Source of the DNA: Halotia branconii CENA392
Lineage (GTDB): Bacteria > Cyanobacteriota > Cyanobacteriia > Cyanobacteriales > Nostocaceae
Direction: 5' to 3'
DNA length: 64,000 bases
NCBI RefSeq assembly: GCF_029953635.1
Contig: NZ_CP124543.1
Span: 2,087,455-2,151,454, forward strand
Shown: one piece after another, positions 1-8,112 of the stretch
Position numbering within the stretch: position 1 is the first letter of the stretch
Layout: the number at the start of each line of letters is the position of its first letter
Position numbers and translations under genes: made by a program
Notes under the pieces: generated by a model
The model's input: the letters and a program-made list of their open reading frames with translations, nothing else
What the model was told of the DNA's origin: nothing
Databases searched by the model: none

Positions 1-110
1 TTATCTCCTAGTTGGGACACTAATTGTCCAATCCATAGGAGCATAAAAGCACGATTTTTGAGTACAGTGCCAAACCCGTTATTAACAGCAGCCGGTTCAG
101 TTGGAAACAT
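1..110 (-). CDS. MFS transporter, N-terminal fragment cut by window edge
   Basis: Reading the minus strand from ATG at 110 gives an open frame of 36 codons that runs off the left edge. It contains NRAFMLLWIGQLVSQLGD, the usual first-helix start of major facilitator superfamily exporters (short polar N terminus, then a helix with WxGQxxSxLGD). The substrate cannot be told from this piece. No strong ribosome binding site is visible upstream of the ATG. The call rests on this one motif. Confidence 0.6.
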   Translation of the reverse strand, partial: MFPTEPAAVNNGFGTVLKNRAFMLLWIGQLVSQLGD

Positions 111-278
111 TTAGATACTTGGGAATTTAGTGACTAATTGTAGATGGGGAACTAAAATCAAGTGGGAGTTAGGTAAATAAGTAATAGGAAAATTTCACCC
201 TATCACTCGATCGCTCGATTACTCCACCGTAAAATCCCCCCTATTTCTCACTCCTGTTGGCTCATTCTGGTTTCCGGA

Positions 279-869
279 CTATTTTTGTTCATAGCGTTTG
301 ATCAATAGATGTAAAAATTCAGACGCACTTAGACGAACTTGCAACGGAGAAATATCAACAGATGAATCTATTTGCCAGCCTTTGACTTTTTGGGGCGATC
401 GCCATAATAATAAATGGTCTACTGCTGGTTGAGCGTAAAAATTATTTTGCCCACTACCCAATAATGCAGAACTCCAGTGTGTGAAATAATCATGACTGAT
501 TCGATGAATTGGAAAATTGCCCCACAGTGGTACTCCCCATCCATCTATAGCAATAAATGCTTTGACTTGACCGCCTATAAGTTGCCATTGCCAAGCAGCA
601 GCTATTGCCCCAACTACACCTGCACTAAAACTAATGAATATAATTGGTGATTTTAGTTTGTTTCCTAGGCGATCGCGCAAAAACTGCAAAATGTGCAGCG
701 ATGATAAAGTTAACAAACCTTGTCCTGGAAAAACTATTATATTTTGGCGCATTAAGCTCTGACTACTGGAATCTAACCAACCTGATATAAAGCTTTGGGT
801 TAAAGCTGGTTCATGGATTCCAGGACAAATGATTATACTTATTTGTGATTTCGTGTTTAAAGATTTCAC
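279..869 (-). CDS. alpha/beta-hydrolase-like protein of unknown substrate
   Basis: This 196-residue protein opens with a hydrophobic strand (ISIIICPGIHEP), then has IIFISFSAGVVG, which looks like a nucleophile elbow (S-F-S-A-G in place of the usual G-x-S-x-G), and a later FIAIDGWGVP strand that could carry the acid. No signal peptide is seen, so it is probably cytosolic. It is small for the alpha/beta hydrolase fold, with little room for a lid domain. It stands alone, pointing toward the MFS gene on the same strand about 170 bp away. A non-catalytic member of the fold is possible because the first elbow glycine is replaced. Confidence 0.55.
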   Translation of the reverse strand: MKSLNTKSQISIIICPGIHEPALTQSFISGWLDSSSQSLMRQNIIVFPGQGLLTLSSLHILQFLRDRLGNKLKSPIIFISFSAGVVGAIAAAWQWQLIGGQVKAFIAIDGWGVPLWGNFPIHRISHDYFTHWSSALLGSGQNNFYAQPAVDHLLLWRSPQKVKGWQIDSSVDISPLQVRLSASEFLHLLIKRYEQK

Positions 870-1204
870 AATTTAAGAATTAATTTATTAGCATTTAGAA
901 TTACAAATCATCTCAGTATCTTTTGGTAGATATAATTCAGCAAAATTTGTTCATGTATTCAAATCTGTTACTTAATTATTTGAAAATTTCATTCAGTTAC
1001 TAAATACAGGATACTAGAGAGTCTGCTTTTAAATACTCAGTATGTAGTAATAACCCCAGATATATCTTTCGAGATATTGTTATCATTTTTGTAGTCATCC
1101 TATCCCCCTGGATGGGATAGTAGTTCACGAGTCAGAGCAAAAATGACGCTATATACTAGCTAAATTTGCTTTCCACTCTGGTTATATTGAGTGAGGAATT
1201 AATT
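870..1204. other. AT-rich intergenic region between divergent genes
   Basis: This 335-bp spacer lies between the divergently transcribed hydrolase-like gene and the ferrochelatase-like gene, so it must hold both promoters. I see no repeat element, hairpin with a T-run, RNA gene or credible short ORF in it. Confidence 0.5.
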
Positions 1205-2323
1205 GTGGTTGCCACGCCAGAAAAACTGCACGCTACCCACGAGCATCTATCAAGTCAAGAACGAGTAGCCGTATTACTTATGGGCTACGGCGAAGTCGAA
1301 AGCTACGAAGACTTCGCTAATTATAACGAACAAGCTTTAAATCTCCTAACAGCAAAATTTGCACCAGTACCAACTTGGATTTATCCACCCTTAGCTAAGC
1401 TACTAGCATTGTTTGATCGTCATGAGTGGGGACACACACACCATGATTTTATTTCCCCACATAATGCCATCTTTGAACAGCAACGCGCTGGGATTGAAAA
1501 GCAGTTACAAGCAAAATGGGGTGATAGCGTCCAAGTTTTCAAAGCTTTTAATTTCTGCGCTCCTTTTTTACCAAATCAAGTCTTAGCAGAAATTCAAAGC
1601 CTTGGCTTCGATAAACTTCTGATTTACCCACTACTAGTTGTTGATTCTATCTTCACCAGTGGTATTGCGATCGAGCAAGTTAACAATGCCTTAGCCGATA
1701 TGGCTGATGGTGAGCAACATTGGGTAAAAGGATTACGTTACATCCCTTCTTTTTTCAACGAACCAGCCTACATCGACTTGATGGCTCATTTAGTTGAGGA
1801 AAAGATTAACGCTGATTTAGCAACAGCTTATTTACCTTCTCAAATCGGTATTGTATTGATGAACCACGGTTGTCCTCACAAAGCCAAAGGTTTCACTTCT
1901 GGGATTATTGAAAGTCAAGCGCTGTACGATTCAGTTCGTGATCAGTTGATTAACCGTTATCCCTTAATTTCTGTAGGCTGGCTAAATCACGATACACCTT
2001 TAATTGAATGGACGCTGCCCAACGCAGAGCAAGCTGCTAATAACCTCATTCAATTGGGTGCAAAAGTAATAATTTTTATGCCAATTGGCTTTGCGACAGA
2101 AAATCACGAAACTCTATTGGATGTACACCATATCATTCATACTTTAGAGAAAAAGCACTCTAATGTGGATTACGTGCAGATGGCCTGTGTCAATGACCAT
2201 CCAGAATTTCTGGCAATGGCTGCTGAGTGGGCAAATGCTCACATTGCTGAGTTAAAGAACGAGCAAGCTGCAACAGTTAATCCTCAGTTAGCAGCTAATC
2301 ATCACCATCACCATCATCACTAA
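1205..2323 (+). CDS. Ferrochelatase-fold protein with C-terminal poly-histidine tail
   Basis: The protein has two chelatase-like halves. The first begins VAVLLMGYGEVESYEDF and the second IGIVLMNHGCPHKAKG. The second half also carries FMPIGFATENHETLLD, matching the HemH region that holds the catalytic glutamate, and the His of NHGCPH fits the metal-side histidine. The usual cyanobacterial ferrochelatase ends in a chlorophyll-binding-like helix; this one lacks it and ends in seven consecutive histidines. It is therefore probably a paralogue acting on a tetrapyrrole or handling metal. The frame is open from TTG at 1166, but GTG at 1205 with GAGG just upstream is the better start (372 residues). 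Confidence 0.7.
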   Translation: MVATPEKLHATHEHLSSQERVAVLLMGYGEVESYEDFANYNEQALNLLTAKFAPVPTWIYPPLAKLLALFDRHEWGHTHHDFISPHNAIFEQQRAGIEKQLQAKWGDSVQVFKAFNFCAPFLPNQVLAEIQSLGFDKLLIYPLLVVDSIFTSGIAIEQVNNALADMADGEQHWVKGLRYIPSFFNEPAYIDLMAHLVEEKINADLATAYLPSQIGIVLMNHGCPHKAKGFTSGIIESQALYDSVRDQLINRYPLISVGWLNHDTPLIEWTLPNAEQAANNLIQLGAKVIIFMPIGFATENHETLLDVHHIIHTLEKKHSNVDYVQMACVNDHPEFLAMAAEWANAHIAELKNEQAATVNPQLAANHHHHHHH

Positions 2324-3062
2324 AAAATATTGACGCTACGCTGGTCAGTTGTTTTTGCTACTGACCACTAGCTACTGAAACCGGACGGCGGTGGGACAAT
2401 GGTCACTGAGCGCAGCCGAGCCGAAGTGCTATTCCTCCCACTCCTCGTTCGCGTTAGCGTCTCTGAAACAGAAGAAGTGGGCAACACGATCAATCGCCTT
2501 TTTGGTGAGCTAGTACGGTCTTATACCATTTCACGAAATTATTGATACAAATTACTTTTCTTACTCCCCCTGCCTCCCCTGCTTGCCCAAATGTATCAAC
2601 TTTAAAGTGAAACGGTATTACCCGACGTAGTGGCTCCCTAGCGAGTAACTAGCGATCGCGCAGCGTATCCGCAGGATTCATATCGTGTTCGGGTAAAGAC
2701 TTATCATTAAGACCGCAGGGGGCATACTTCGGCTACGCTCAGTAACCAGGGGGAAAAAGAGTTTTCAGGTTTTTTTGCACAAATGCGGCATTCATAACTA
2801 ATAAGCCGGACATGATAAGTAGTTGGACAAAAATATTTACAGTCATTGCGAGCAAAGCGAAGCAATCCCAGCCCTTGCGATTGCTACCCTACGGGAAGCC
2901 ACTTCGTGTCTACATTCCGCTTCGCTCCATTCGTAATGACATTGTGTAATTAATTCTGTCTGGTTACTTATCACCTGCAAGAGTCAGTTGTTTTTGATCT
3001 GGTTTAATACTCAAAGCCACTTAATAACAACTGACCACTGACCACTGACAACTGACAAAACT
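2324..3062. repeat. Intergenic repeat cluster including MITE-like copy A and heptamer repeats
   Basis: No gene is seen in these 739 bp. They hold several repeat types. One is GC-rich palindromic pieces such as CTTCGGCTACGCTCAGTAACCA-like sequence near 2730. Another is a MITE-like copy at 2814-2972 with ends reading GATAAGTA and, inverted, TTACTTATC. The third is a run of CTGACCA/CTGACAA-type heptamers at about 3027-3058, typical of heterocystous cyanobacteria. The convergent ferrochelatase-like and FMN reductase genes end into it. Confidence 0.7.
2814..2972 (+). mobile_element. MITE-like element, copy A
   Basis: About 159 bp bounded by GATAAGTAGTTGGACAAAA on the left and, on the right, the inverse of GATAAGTAACCAGACAGAA. 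The inside is palindrome-rich (GCGAAGC and GCTTCGC pieces). The same ends recur at 7410-7491 (short copy) and 18543-18787 (longer copy, opposite orientation). It carries no coding sequence, so it would need a transposase from elsewhere. Confidence 0.6.
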
Positions 3063-3608
3063 TTAAGCAACACCTCGTAGCTTACGAGTGTTATCAACTA
3101 GGCTTTGAGCAAATTGGTCAAACCGTTGGGAAAGTTTTTCATCCAACAATTTGCCTTCAGGATTAAAAGCACCCCAAGCTTGTCCAATGGCAATTTGCTC
3201 TGGAATTACCCATCCATGTACCCATCGAATAATTAGTCTAAGGTCATTGAGAGCATTACTATTAGATTGACCACCCAGTACACTAATTAATCCTGTGACT
3301 TTATCGGATAGTTCATCAAAACTCATCAAGTCCAGAGCATTTTTGATCACACCACTAACGCCACCGTGATACTCTGGTGTTGCCAAAATTAGTCCGTCGG
3401 CATTGCTAACAGCATCACGTAACCGCTGAACGTCTGGATATTCTGGATACTCTTTGCCACCATTACAAAATGGTAACTGTAACTGCCGTAGATCTAATAT
3501 TTCGACCTCTACACCTAAAGCTTCTACCCGGTGCGCTGCTACTTGCAAAGCCAATTGGGTATAAGATTCGGGTCTTAAGCTACCACCAATACCAGTAATT
3601 TTAACCAT
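3063..3608 (-). CDS. NADPH-dependent FMN reductase family protein
   Basis: This 181-residue flavodoxin-fold protein starts MVKITGIGGSLRPESYT, where the GSLRxxSYT loop binds FMN phosphate. The second flavin loop TPEYHGGVSGVIKNALD follows at about residues 77-93. Both are hallmarks of the PF03358 family (SsuE, ArsH, chromate and quinone reductases). It would reduce FMN, quinones or metal oxyanions using NAD(P)H in the cytosol; the physiological substrate is unknown. It is monocistronic. A perfect 15-bp palindrome lies 66 bp upstream of the ATG (see 3674-3688), hinting at a dedicated repressor or activator. Confidence 0.85.
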   Translation of the reverse strand: MVKITGIGGSLRPESYTQLALQVAAHRVEALGVEVEILDLRQLQLPFCNGGKEYPEYPDVQRLRDAVSNADGLILATPEYHGGVSGVIKNALDLMSFDELSDKVTGLISVLGGQSNSNALNDLRLIIRWVHGWVIPEQIAIGQAWGAFNPEGKLLDEKLSQRFDQFAQSLVDNTRKLRGVA

Positions 3609-4048
3609 AATTCACAATTCACCCAGCAATATTAACTAAATTGGCTGCCACAACCAGAATTTATGAAAATGCGTAGTCATTATGACTATGATTATAGTAG
3701 CGATTTATCTTTTCATAGTCAAACCTAACAATGCCATTCAGTTGTTTAATTCTGATTTGTGACTTAACCCAATAAGAAACGTTATAATTTCTACTCTACA
3801 AGCCTTGTACTGTAATCATCCAACCAAAGATAAAAATTACCCTAAGAGCGAACGCAATGACAATTGGGCATTTTTTTACTTGGAGTACTCTAAATTAAAG
3901 TATGCATTCCTTAAGTAACATGGGGAAAGTTTTGCCTAGAAGTTAGACTAGATTAGAAAATAGTGATTTTCAGTTATGGCGATTTTTGCTAAAAGAATAG
4001 GCATAAAACCAGCACTTGGCTGATGCCACCAGACAAAGGGTAATTATT
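3609..4048. other. Intergenic region between divergent FMN reductase and ftsH
   Basis: This 440-bp spacer carries promoters for both divergent genes. The only structured part I see is the palindrome near 3674-3688, with CATAGTCA repeated in inverse at about 3714-3721. The ftsH-proximal half shows no repeat, RNA gene or small ORF that I can support. Confidence 0.5.
3674..3688. promoter_or_regulatory. Candidate operator palindrome upstream of FMN reductase gene
   Basis: TAGTCATTATGACTA is a perfect inverted repeat (7 + 1 + 7). An overlapping TGACTATG has its inverse CATAGTCA about 25 bp further upstream. The position, 66 bp before the reductase ATG on the minus strand, suits a transcription factor of the HxlR, MarR or ArsR kind. 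No regulator gene is adjacent, so the factor is unknown. Confidence 0.4.
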
Positions 4049-5962
4049 ATGAAAAATTTCGGGAAAAAGGCATTGATAAAACAGCATTCACCAAAGCGTG
4101 TTGCTTGGACTGGAGCATTAGCGGCAAGTTTGCTCATGTTACCGAGTATTTTTGGTGGTACTCCCGCCTTGGCACAGCAAAAAGCAGACCGCGACTCCTT
4201 AACTTATGGTCAGTTAATCCAAAAAATTGATAAAGAAGAAGTTAAAAAAGTAGAATTAGACGAAACTGAACAAGTAGCAAGAGTATATCTCAAAGGACAA
4301 AAAGGACAACAGCCAAATACTTCACCGATTGAGGTGAGACTTTTGAACCAAAATACAGAATTAATTAATAAATTAAAAGCAAAAAATGTTGATTTTGGTG
4401 AAGTTTCTTCTGCCAACAGTAAAGCTGCTGTAGGGCTTTTAATTAATTTGATGTGGATTTTGCCATTAGTAGCTTTGATGCTGTTGTTTCTGCGTCGCTC
4501 TACCAATGCTTCTAGCCAAGCCATGAACTTCGGCAAATCTAAAGCCCGCTTTCAAATGGAGGCCAAAACCGGAGTCAAGTTTGATGATGTCGCAGGTATC
4601 GAAGAAGCTAAAGAAGAACTGCAAGAAGTTGTCACCTTCTTGAAGCAGCCAGAAAGATTTACGGCTGTAGGCGCGCGTATTCCTAAAGGAGTATTGTTAG
4701 TTGGCCCTCCCGGAACTGGTAAAACTTTATTAGCAAAAGCGATCGCTGGAGAAGCAAGTGTACCATTTTTTAGCATTTCCGGCTCAGAATTTGTGGAAAT
4801 GTTTGTTGGTGTGGGTGCATCCCGCGTCCGCGATTTATTTAAGAAAGCCAAAGAAAATGCTCCTTGCTTGATATTTATCGACGAAATCGATGCCGTCGGA
4901 CGGCAACGGGGGGCTGGGATTGGTGGCGGTAACGACGAAAGAGAGCAAACCCTCAACCAGTTACTCACCGAGATGGACGGCTTTGAAGGCAACAGCGGCA
5001 TCATTATTATTGCTGCCACTAACCGTCCAGATGTCTTGGATACAGCTTTATTGCGTCCTGGACGCTTTGATCGACAAGTAATTGTAGATGCACCAGATCT
5101 TAAAGGGCGACAAGAAATTTTAAAAGTCCATTCTCGGAATAAGAAAATTGACTCTAGTGTATCTTTAGATGCGATCGCTCGCCGGACTCCTGGTTTTACA
5201 GGTGCAGATTTAGCTAACTTACTCAACGAAGCGGCAATTCTCACTGCTAGAAGACGCAAAGAAGCAATCACTATCCTAGAAATTGATGATGCCGTAGATC
5301 GGGTAGTCGCGGGTATGGAAGGTACTGCTTTAGTAGACAGTAAAAGCAAACGATTGATTGCCTACCATGAAGTCGGACATGCTTTAATAGGCACATTACT
5401 TCAAGACCATGACCCTGTGCAGAAAGTCACACTGATCCCACGAGGACAAGCATTAGGATTAACTTGGTTTACTCCCAACGAAGAACAAGGGTTAGTTTCC
5501 CGTTCTCAACTCAAAGCCAGAATTACTGCTACTTTGGGTGGACGCGCCGCTGAAGAAATTGTTTTTGGTAAGCCAGAAGTAACTACGGGTGCTGGCAATG
5601 ATTTACAACATGTAACAGGAATGGCGCGGCAAATGGTGACAAAATTTGGTATGTCAGAGTTAGGCCCCTTATCCCTAGAAAATCAAAGTACAGAAGTATT
5701 TTTGGGGCGCGACTGGATGAATAAATCAGAATACTCTGAGGAAATTGCTGCCAAAATTGATTCGCAAGTGCGTGAAATTGTCAACAATTGTTACATCAAG
5801 GCAAAAGAACTGTTGCAAGAACATCGCATAGCATTAGAACATCTAGTTGATTTATTAATAGATCAAGAAACCATAGACGGCGAACTATTCCGCCAAATAG
5901 TCACAGAACATATTCAATTAGATGCCCAAATAGTTGATGAACAATTATCTGTATCTCATTAA
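4049..5962 (+). CDS. ftsH: ATP-dependent zinc metalloprotease FtsH
   Basis: This membrane-anchored AAA protease degrades damaged or unassembled membrane proteins; in cyanobacteria FtsH complexes carry out photosystem II repair. The 637-residue protein has an N-terminal membrane segment (about residues 17-40), a lumenal domain, a second membrane segment ending LLFLRR, and Walker A GPPGTGKT at 219-226. It then has Walker B FIDEID, the second region of homology (ATNRPDVLD...RPGRFDR), and the zinc motif HEVGH at 440-444. HEVGH rather than HEAGH is usual for thylakoid-type FtsH. ATG at 4049 with AAAGGG upstream is preferred over TTG at 4016. Cyanobacteria have several paralogues, and I cannot say which this is. 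Confidence 0.95.
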   Translation: MKNFGKKALIKQHSPKRVAWTGALAASLLMLPSIFGGTPALAQQKADRDSLTYGQLIQKIDKEEVKKVELDETEQVARVYLKGQKGQQPNTSPIEVRLLNQNTELINKLKAKNVDFGEVSSANSKAAVGLLINLMWILPLVALMLLFLRRSTNASSQAMNFGKSKARFQMEAKTGVKFDDVAGIEEAKEELQEVVTFLKQPERFTAVGARIPKGVLLVGPPGTGKTLLAKAIAGEASVPFFSISGSEFVEMFVGVGASRVRDLFKKAKENAPCLIFIDEIDAVGRQRGAGIGGGNDEREQTLNQLLTEMDGFEGNSGIIIIAATNRPDVLDTALLRPGRFDRQVIVDAPDLKGRQEILKVHSRNKKIDSSVSLDAIARRTPGFTGADLANLLNEAAILTARRRKEAITILEIDDAVDRVVAGMEGTALVDSKSKRLIAYHEVGHALIGTLLQDHDPVQKVTLIPRGQALGLTWFTPNEEQGLVSRSQLKARITATLGGRAAEEIVFGKPEVTTGAGNDLQHVTGMARQMVTKFGMSELGPLSLENQSTEVFLGRDWMNKSEYSEEIAAKIDSQVREIVNNCYIKAKELLQEHRIALEHLVDLLIDQETIDGELFRQIVTEHIQLDAQIVDEQLSVSH

Positions 5963-6348
5963 AGTCCCGCCGCCGTTTGTTACCAGTTGTCAGCGATGCG
6001 CTGAGTTTCGACACTTCGACAGGCTACTTCGACTACGCTCAGTACAAGTCAGTGCGGCGCTGCGCGGTAATCGAGTTTCGACTACGCTCAACTGCCGCGA
6101 AGTCGAGATTCAACTACCGCGCAGTCGAAGTGTTGTCAGTAGTAAACACAACTGACCACTGACGCGAAATTCCACCTCTTAAAGTGGTGGAATGAGCTTA
6201 ACTATATTTAGTATTGATTCTCCTAAAAAAAACAGGAGATTTGCCCAGCAGTGGAAATCCTGTTAGCCTTTAGGCTTAAAATTGCTTAAGGGGTCAATTG
6301 ATCATCGCAAAAAAATCAAGTTGACCATTTGCAGGATTTATCCACGCC
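5963..6348. repeat. Repeat-filled spacer: inverted TTCGACTACGCTCA repeats plus hairpin repeat
   Basis: From 5985 to 6140 the sequence is made of interleaved direct and inverted copies of GAGTTTCGAC, TTCGACTACGCTCA and CGCGAAGTCGA, able to fold into long hairpins; related pieces occur at 48160-48230. A second element at about 6150-6196 joins ACTGACCACTGAC to a hairpin and ATGAGCTTAA, and is repeated at 54190-54242. No gene is supported here; short open frames are by-products of the repeats. Confidence 0.65.
6150..6196 (+). repeat. Hairpin repeat, copy 1
   Basis: CTGACCACTGACGCGAAAT is followed by a stem with arms ATTCCACC and GGTGGAAT, then ATGAGCTTAA. A second copy at 54190-54242 keeps the flanks but has different stem bases that still pair. 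This indicates the structure is what is conserved. It may be a relict end of a mobile element, such as the subterminal hairpin of the IS200/IS605 family. Confidence 0.5.
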
Positions 6349-6735
6349 ATGCTGACTGAAATTTTTCCTTTCCGTTTTGAATTGGATACGATCGCGATCG
6401 CTGGAGCTAGTTTGTGGTCATTGGCTTTATATTTAGCTTTTTCCCCCGTTAGTGAATGGGTAACAAAGCAGCTAGACCGTTGGTTTAACTTTGCCGAGCG
6501 ATCGCTTTATACGAGTCAGTCAGAATTTGAAAAGACTCGTAAAGCCAGAGAATCCCAAAATGCTTTTTACGCTTCACTGTTTAGCATTATTCCGTTTTTG
6601 GTCTTTGGCGCTTTATGTAACTGGGGTTTAGAAGTAAGTTTAGGTCAAAGTTGGGCAATTAGTACAGGTATCCTTGCCTGTATTGGTTCTGGCATTTATG
6701 AACTGGGGCGACGGGATGGGCAATCTTCGGATTGA
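6349..6735 (+). CDS. Small two-helix membrane protein, unknown function
   Basis: This 128-residue protein is not recognised as a named family. A first hydrophobic helix (IAIAGASLWSLALYLAF) is followed by an amphipathic, charged stretch of about 45 residues (WVTKQLDRW...EFEKTRKARESQN). A second hydrophobic block (FYASLFSIIPFLVFGALCNWGL) then leads into a third weaker one near ISTGILACIGSGIYEL. The tail GRRDGQSSD is polar. It would sit in a cell membrane. It has its own spacer upstream and a convergent neighbour, so it is probably monocistronic. Confidence 0.6.
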   Translation: MLTEIFPFRFELDTIAIAGASLWSLALYLAFSPVSEWVTKQLDRWFNFAERSLYTSQSEFEKTRKARESQNAFYASLFSIIPFLVFGALCNWGLEVSLGQSWAISTGILACIGSGIYELGRRDGQSSD

Positions 6736-6746
6736 TTCCTGGTAAA

Positions 6747-7328
6747 TTAGTAATATTGTTCAAGAACCTTGTTCAAGGGTGGCTTAATATTATAAAATCT
6801 CCCCTTATCTCGAACTATCACTTCAACAACTGCATAAGCGAGATCGTGAAAAAATGCTTTAGAAGAGCCAATTTCGCCAAATGCACCTAAATTAAAAGAA
6901 ATTTCACCAGAGCCAAACATGTCGCTAACTCCAGATTCTTGAAGCTTTAATCTTGCACCTTCAAGAATACTACAGGCGTACTCTTCAGTTATGCCGACTC
7001 TAACTATATCTAATGATGATGCAAGAGAAGTGTTGAGTTGGCGTTCTGACTCAGTGGAAATACTAATCTTCAATATTAATTTACCAGAGTCGTTAGGCTC
7101 AAAAATAGCACCTAAGCAGCCATACAAAAATCTAGCTCCTAAAGGCGTTAATATCTCAATCATTACTTTTCTTGGAAATATCGAACCAATTTTTGCATTA
7201 TCAAGTATAGTTAGTATCTTTTCATCTACTACAGGATAAAAAACAGTTCGGGAATCTCTAGGAAAATATGATGGTTCATCCTGCCAAATACGAGCTTTTC
7301 CAGCTAATCCTAAATCAAGTACTTTCAT
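6747..7328 (-). CDS. Hypothetical protein, 193 residues
   Basis: I do not recognise this soluble protein. It has no signal peptide or membrane helix. The N half is beta-rich (VLDLGLAGKARIWQDEPSYFPRD). The C half has alternating hydrophobic strands and a helix (EEYACSILEGARLKLQESG...GEISFNLGAFGEIGSSKAFFHDLAYAVVEVI). This loosely recalls domain IV of elongation factor G in spacing (G, small loop, strand, SS, helix), but that is a weak visual impression. It ends 12 bp from the convergent membrane-protein gene. Confidence 0.55.
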   Translation of the reverse strand: MKVLDLGLAGKARIWQDEPSYFPRDSRTVFYPVVDEKILTILDNAKIGSIFPRKVMIEILTPLGARFLYGCLGAIFEPNDSGKLILKISISTESERQLNTSLASSLDIVRVGITEEYACSILEGARLKLQESGVSDMFGSGEISFNLGAFGEIGSSKAFFHDLAYAVVEVIVRDKGRFYNIKPPLNKVLEQYY

Positions 7329-7409
7329 GTTGACTCAATTCCCCAACCTTTCGTCCAGTTTCTATTGAAATCTTCTGGATAAATCTTCATTACTTCAGAA
7401 TTTAACTAG

Positions 7410-7491
7410 AATAAGTAAATGGACAAAAATATTTATAGTCATTACTTCGCTCGAGATAACGTTGTGTAATTAATTATGTGCGGTTACTCAT
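7410..7491 (+). mobile_element. MITE-like element, copy B (short)
   Basis: About 82 bp, starting ATAAGTAAATGGACAAAAAT and ending GTGTAATTAATTATGTGCGG followed by TTACTCAT. This matches both ends of the copy at 2814-2972 but lacks most of its palindromic interior. It lies just upstream of the secreted-protein gene and so may influence its promoter. Confidence 0.5.
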
Positions 7492-7521
7492 AGAAGAATA
7501 CAATTTATTAAAAATACAATT

Positions 7522-8109
7522 ATGAAAAAAGCTTTAGTCAGCTTGGGATTAGTTTCAACTGGTATTTGGGCGATATCATCTGTAGCTGCTTTATCAGATA
7601 GTTGCTTAATTCAGAATCAATCTAGCAAAATTCCCCCTGAAATACTCAAAAAAATCTCTCCTGAAGAAAATAATCGATTGGCTATATTTCAACAACGTCC
7701 ACTAACATCAGCTTCGGAAAAAGAAATTAGACAAGCTGCTGTAAACTATACCCTTGCTCACTCGTGCCAATTCAAGATTCTCAGCGGTACACCAGAAGCA
7801 ATTTTTGCCCGTCCAATCAAAGTTGCTGAAATTCCTGCCACTGGCTTTGGTGAATTTGATTTTATAGGTAAAGAACCGCTAATGATGTTAGTAGTAGTCA
7901 AAGGAAACTTTGACATTAGCAGTTCTGGTTTTGGGCTTCCTAGTTTTCAAACTTCAAATTCTCCTCGTTTAACAAAGTATACTGCTTATATTTTTGACCT
8001 CAAGTCTGGTATACCGATTTTTTCCGCAACTGGACTAACAGGAAAATACTTTCGTAATGCCCTTAACGACTCAAAAATACCAGATGATTTAAAATCTGTT
8101 GGGCTTTAA
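7522..8109 (+). CDS. Secreted hypothetical protein with signal peptide
   Basis: This 195-residue protein begins MKKALVSLGLVSTGIWAISSVAA, a typical Sec signal peptide with likely cleavage after about residue 24. The mature part has two cysteines (DSCL and HSCQF) that could form a disulphide. A beta-rich region (FGEFDFIGKEPLMMLVVVKGNFDI...KYTAYIFDLKSGIPIFSATG) resembles the strand pattern of small periplasmic beta proteins. I recognise no family. It ends 3 bp from the convergent LpxB-like gene. Confidence 0.6.
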   Translation: MKKALVSLGLVSTGIWAISSVAALSDSCLIQNQSSKIPPEILKKISPEENNRLAIFQQRPLTSASEKEIRQAAVNYTLAHSCQFKILSGTPEAIFARPIKVAEIPATGFGEFDFIGKEPLMMLVVVKGNFDISSSGFGLPSFQTSNSPRLTKYTAYIFDLKSGIPIFSATGLTGKYFRNALNDSKIPDDLKSVGL

Positions 8110-8112
8110 TTA

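Noticed and set aside
4552..5349. 265-codon minus-strand open frame inside ftsH
   Set aside because: It is exactly antisense to the conserved AAA domain, has no family pattern and is Ser/Arg/Pro-rich as expected of a shadow frame.
5934..6162. Two overlapping short plus-strand frames after ftsH
   Set aside because: They are made of the TTCGACTACGCTCA palindromic repeats and have no ribosome site.
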